Shown here: in pieces, positions 49,261-49,337 of the stretch
Layout of the letters: the number at the start of each line of letters is the position of its first letter
How positions within the stretch are numbered: the stretch's first letter is position 1
Origin: Syntrophorhabdus sp. PtaU1.Bin058
GTDB taxonomy: Bacteria > Desulfobacterota > Syntrophorhabdia > Syntrophorhabdales > Syntrophorhabdaceae
Direction of reading: 5' to 3'
DNA: 49,337 nt
Assembly: GCA_002067975.1 (NCBI GenBank)
Contig: MVRS01000073.1
Span: forward strand, 1-49,337
The notes under the pieces: generated by a model
Databases searched by the model: none
What the model was told of the DNA's origin: nothing
The model's input: only the letters and a program-made list of their open reading frames with translations
Position numbers and translations under genes: made by a program

Positions 49261-49337
49261 TCGATAGTATATAGTAGATAGCGAGAGGCAAAAGAGACGA
49301 TAAGGGCGGTGAATAGTCGATAGTGAATGGTGAATGG
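49261..49337. repeat. Heptad word repeat (GATAGTG/GAATGGT words)
   Basis: After hisI, 7-base words run almost without pause: GATAGTA, TATAGTA, GATAGCG, a purine-rich centre, then GAATAGT, CGATAGT, GAATGGT, GAATGG up to the window edge. This is probably the left part of another composite element with a different word. Confidence 0.6.

Overview
The window reads as the chromosome of a strictly anaerobic, Gram-negative, probably syntrophic bacterium of the Desulfobacterota type (Syntrophorhabdus-like lineages fit best; this is inference, not a database result). It makes lipid A (lpxC) and acylated lipoproteins (lnt). It carries benzoyl-CoA reductase / 2-hydroxyacyl-CoA dehydratase-type subunits beside a double HdrA and an MvhD-ferredoxin fusion, a Rex redox repressor, a desulforedoxin-like protein, selD, and TRAP and Liv uptake systems. 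No rRNA, tRNA, CRISPR array, transposase or phage gene was found.

Layout. 1-3025: the 3' end of an unknown gene, a B12-type radical SAM gene, and an orphan DppC permease, set among intergenic repeats. 3026-10873 (minus): two reductase/dehydratase subunits with their own strong promoter and a Rex-like operator; upstream of them selD, mvhD-like and a 1043-residue double hdrA, preceded by a structured leader with a mini-ORF. 11298-19417: cutA (minus), maf, yggS, argH, a lipoprotein with fibronectin-like repeats, lysA, dapF, dapA and dapB. 19739-21366: rex, a small DUF350-like membrane protein, bioD. 21400-23982 (minus): two tandem class I aminotransferases behind a ribosome-mediated attenuator whose leader peptide is packed with Phe and Tyr codons. 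24260-30076: a MoxR ATPase and VWA protein under a second Rex-like operator, then an isoprenyl transferase, a cyclic-nucleotide-domain/GspE-type ATPase fusion, and a TVP38 membrane protein. 30095-31469: two histone-H1-like genes, the second fused to a desulforedoxin-like domain, and a Nudix hydrolase. 31598-37591: a response-regulator/LpxC fusion (minus), then phoH, pgpH, ybeY and lnt. 37659-42024 (minus): a DctPQM TRAP transporter with a LarA-like gene. 42153-46771: livKHMGF. 46841-49260: a secreted CxxC protein of unknown function and hisA, hisF, hisI.

How the genes fit together. The argH-to-dapB block makes arginine, lysine and diaminopimelate for the wall. The HdrA/MvhD pair could supply low-potential electrons to the neighbouring reductase, and Rex could tie that reductase and the MoxR operon to the NADH/NAD+ ratio. 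The attenuator ties the aminotransferases to charged Phe/Tyr tRNA. LpxC joined to a phospho-receiver domain suggests that lipid A synthesis answers to a two-component signal.

The most unusual genome-scale feature is a set of intergenic elements built from degenerate 7-8 base words. The main family (called R1 here; words such as CGTAAGT, CGTAAGG, CGTGAGT and their complements) forms inverted repeats and fills three of the four convergent gene gaps. A second, 75-base family (R2) has two copies with compensatory changes in a hairpin; one copy encodes the last 19 residues of the radical SAM protein.
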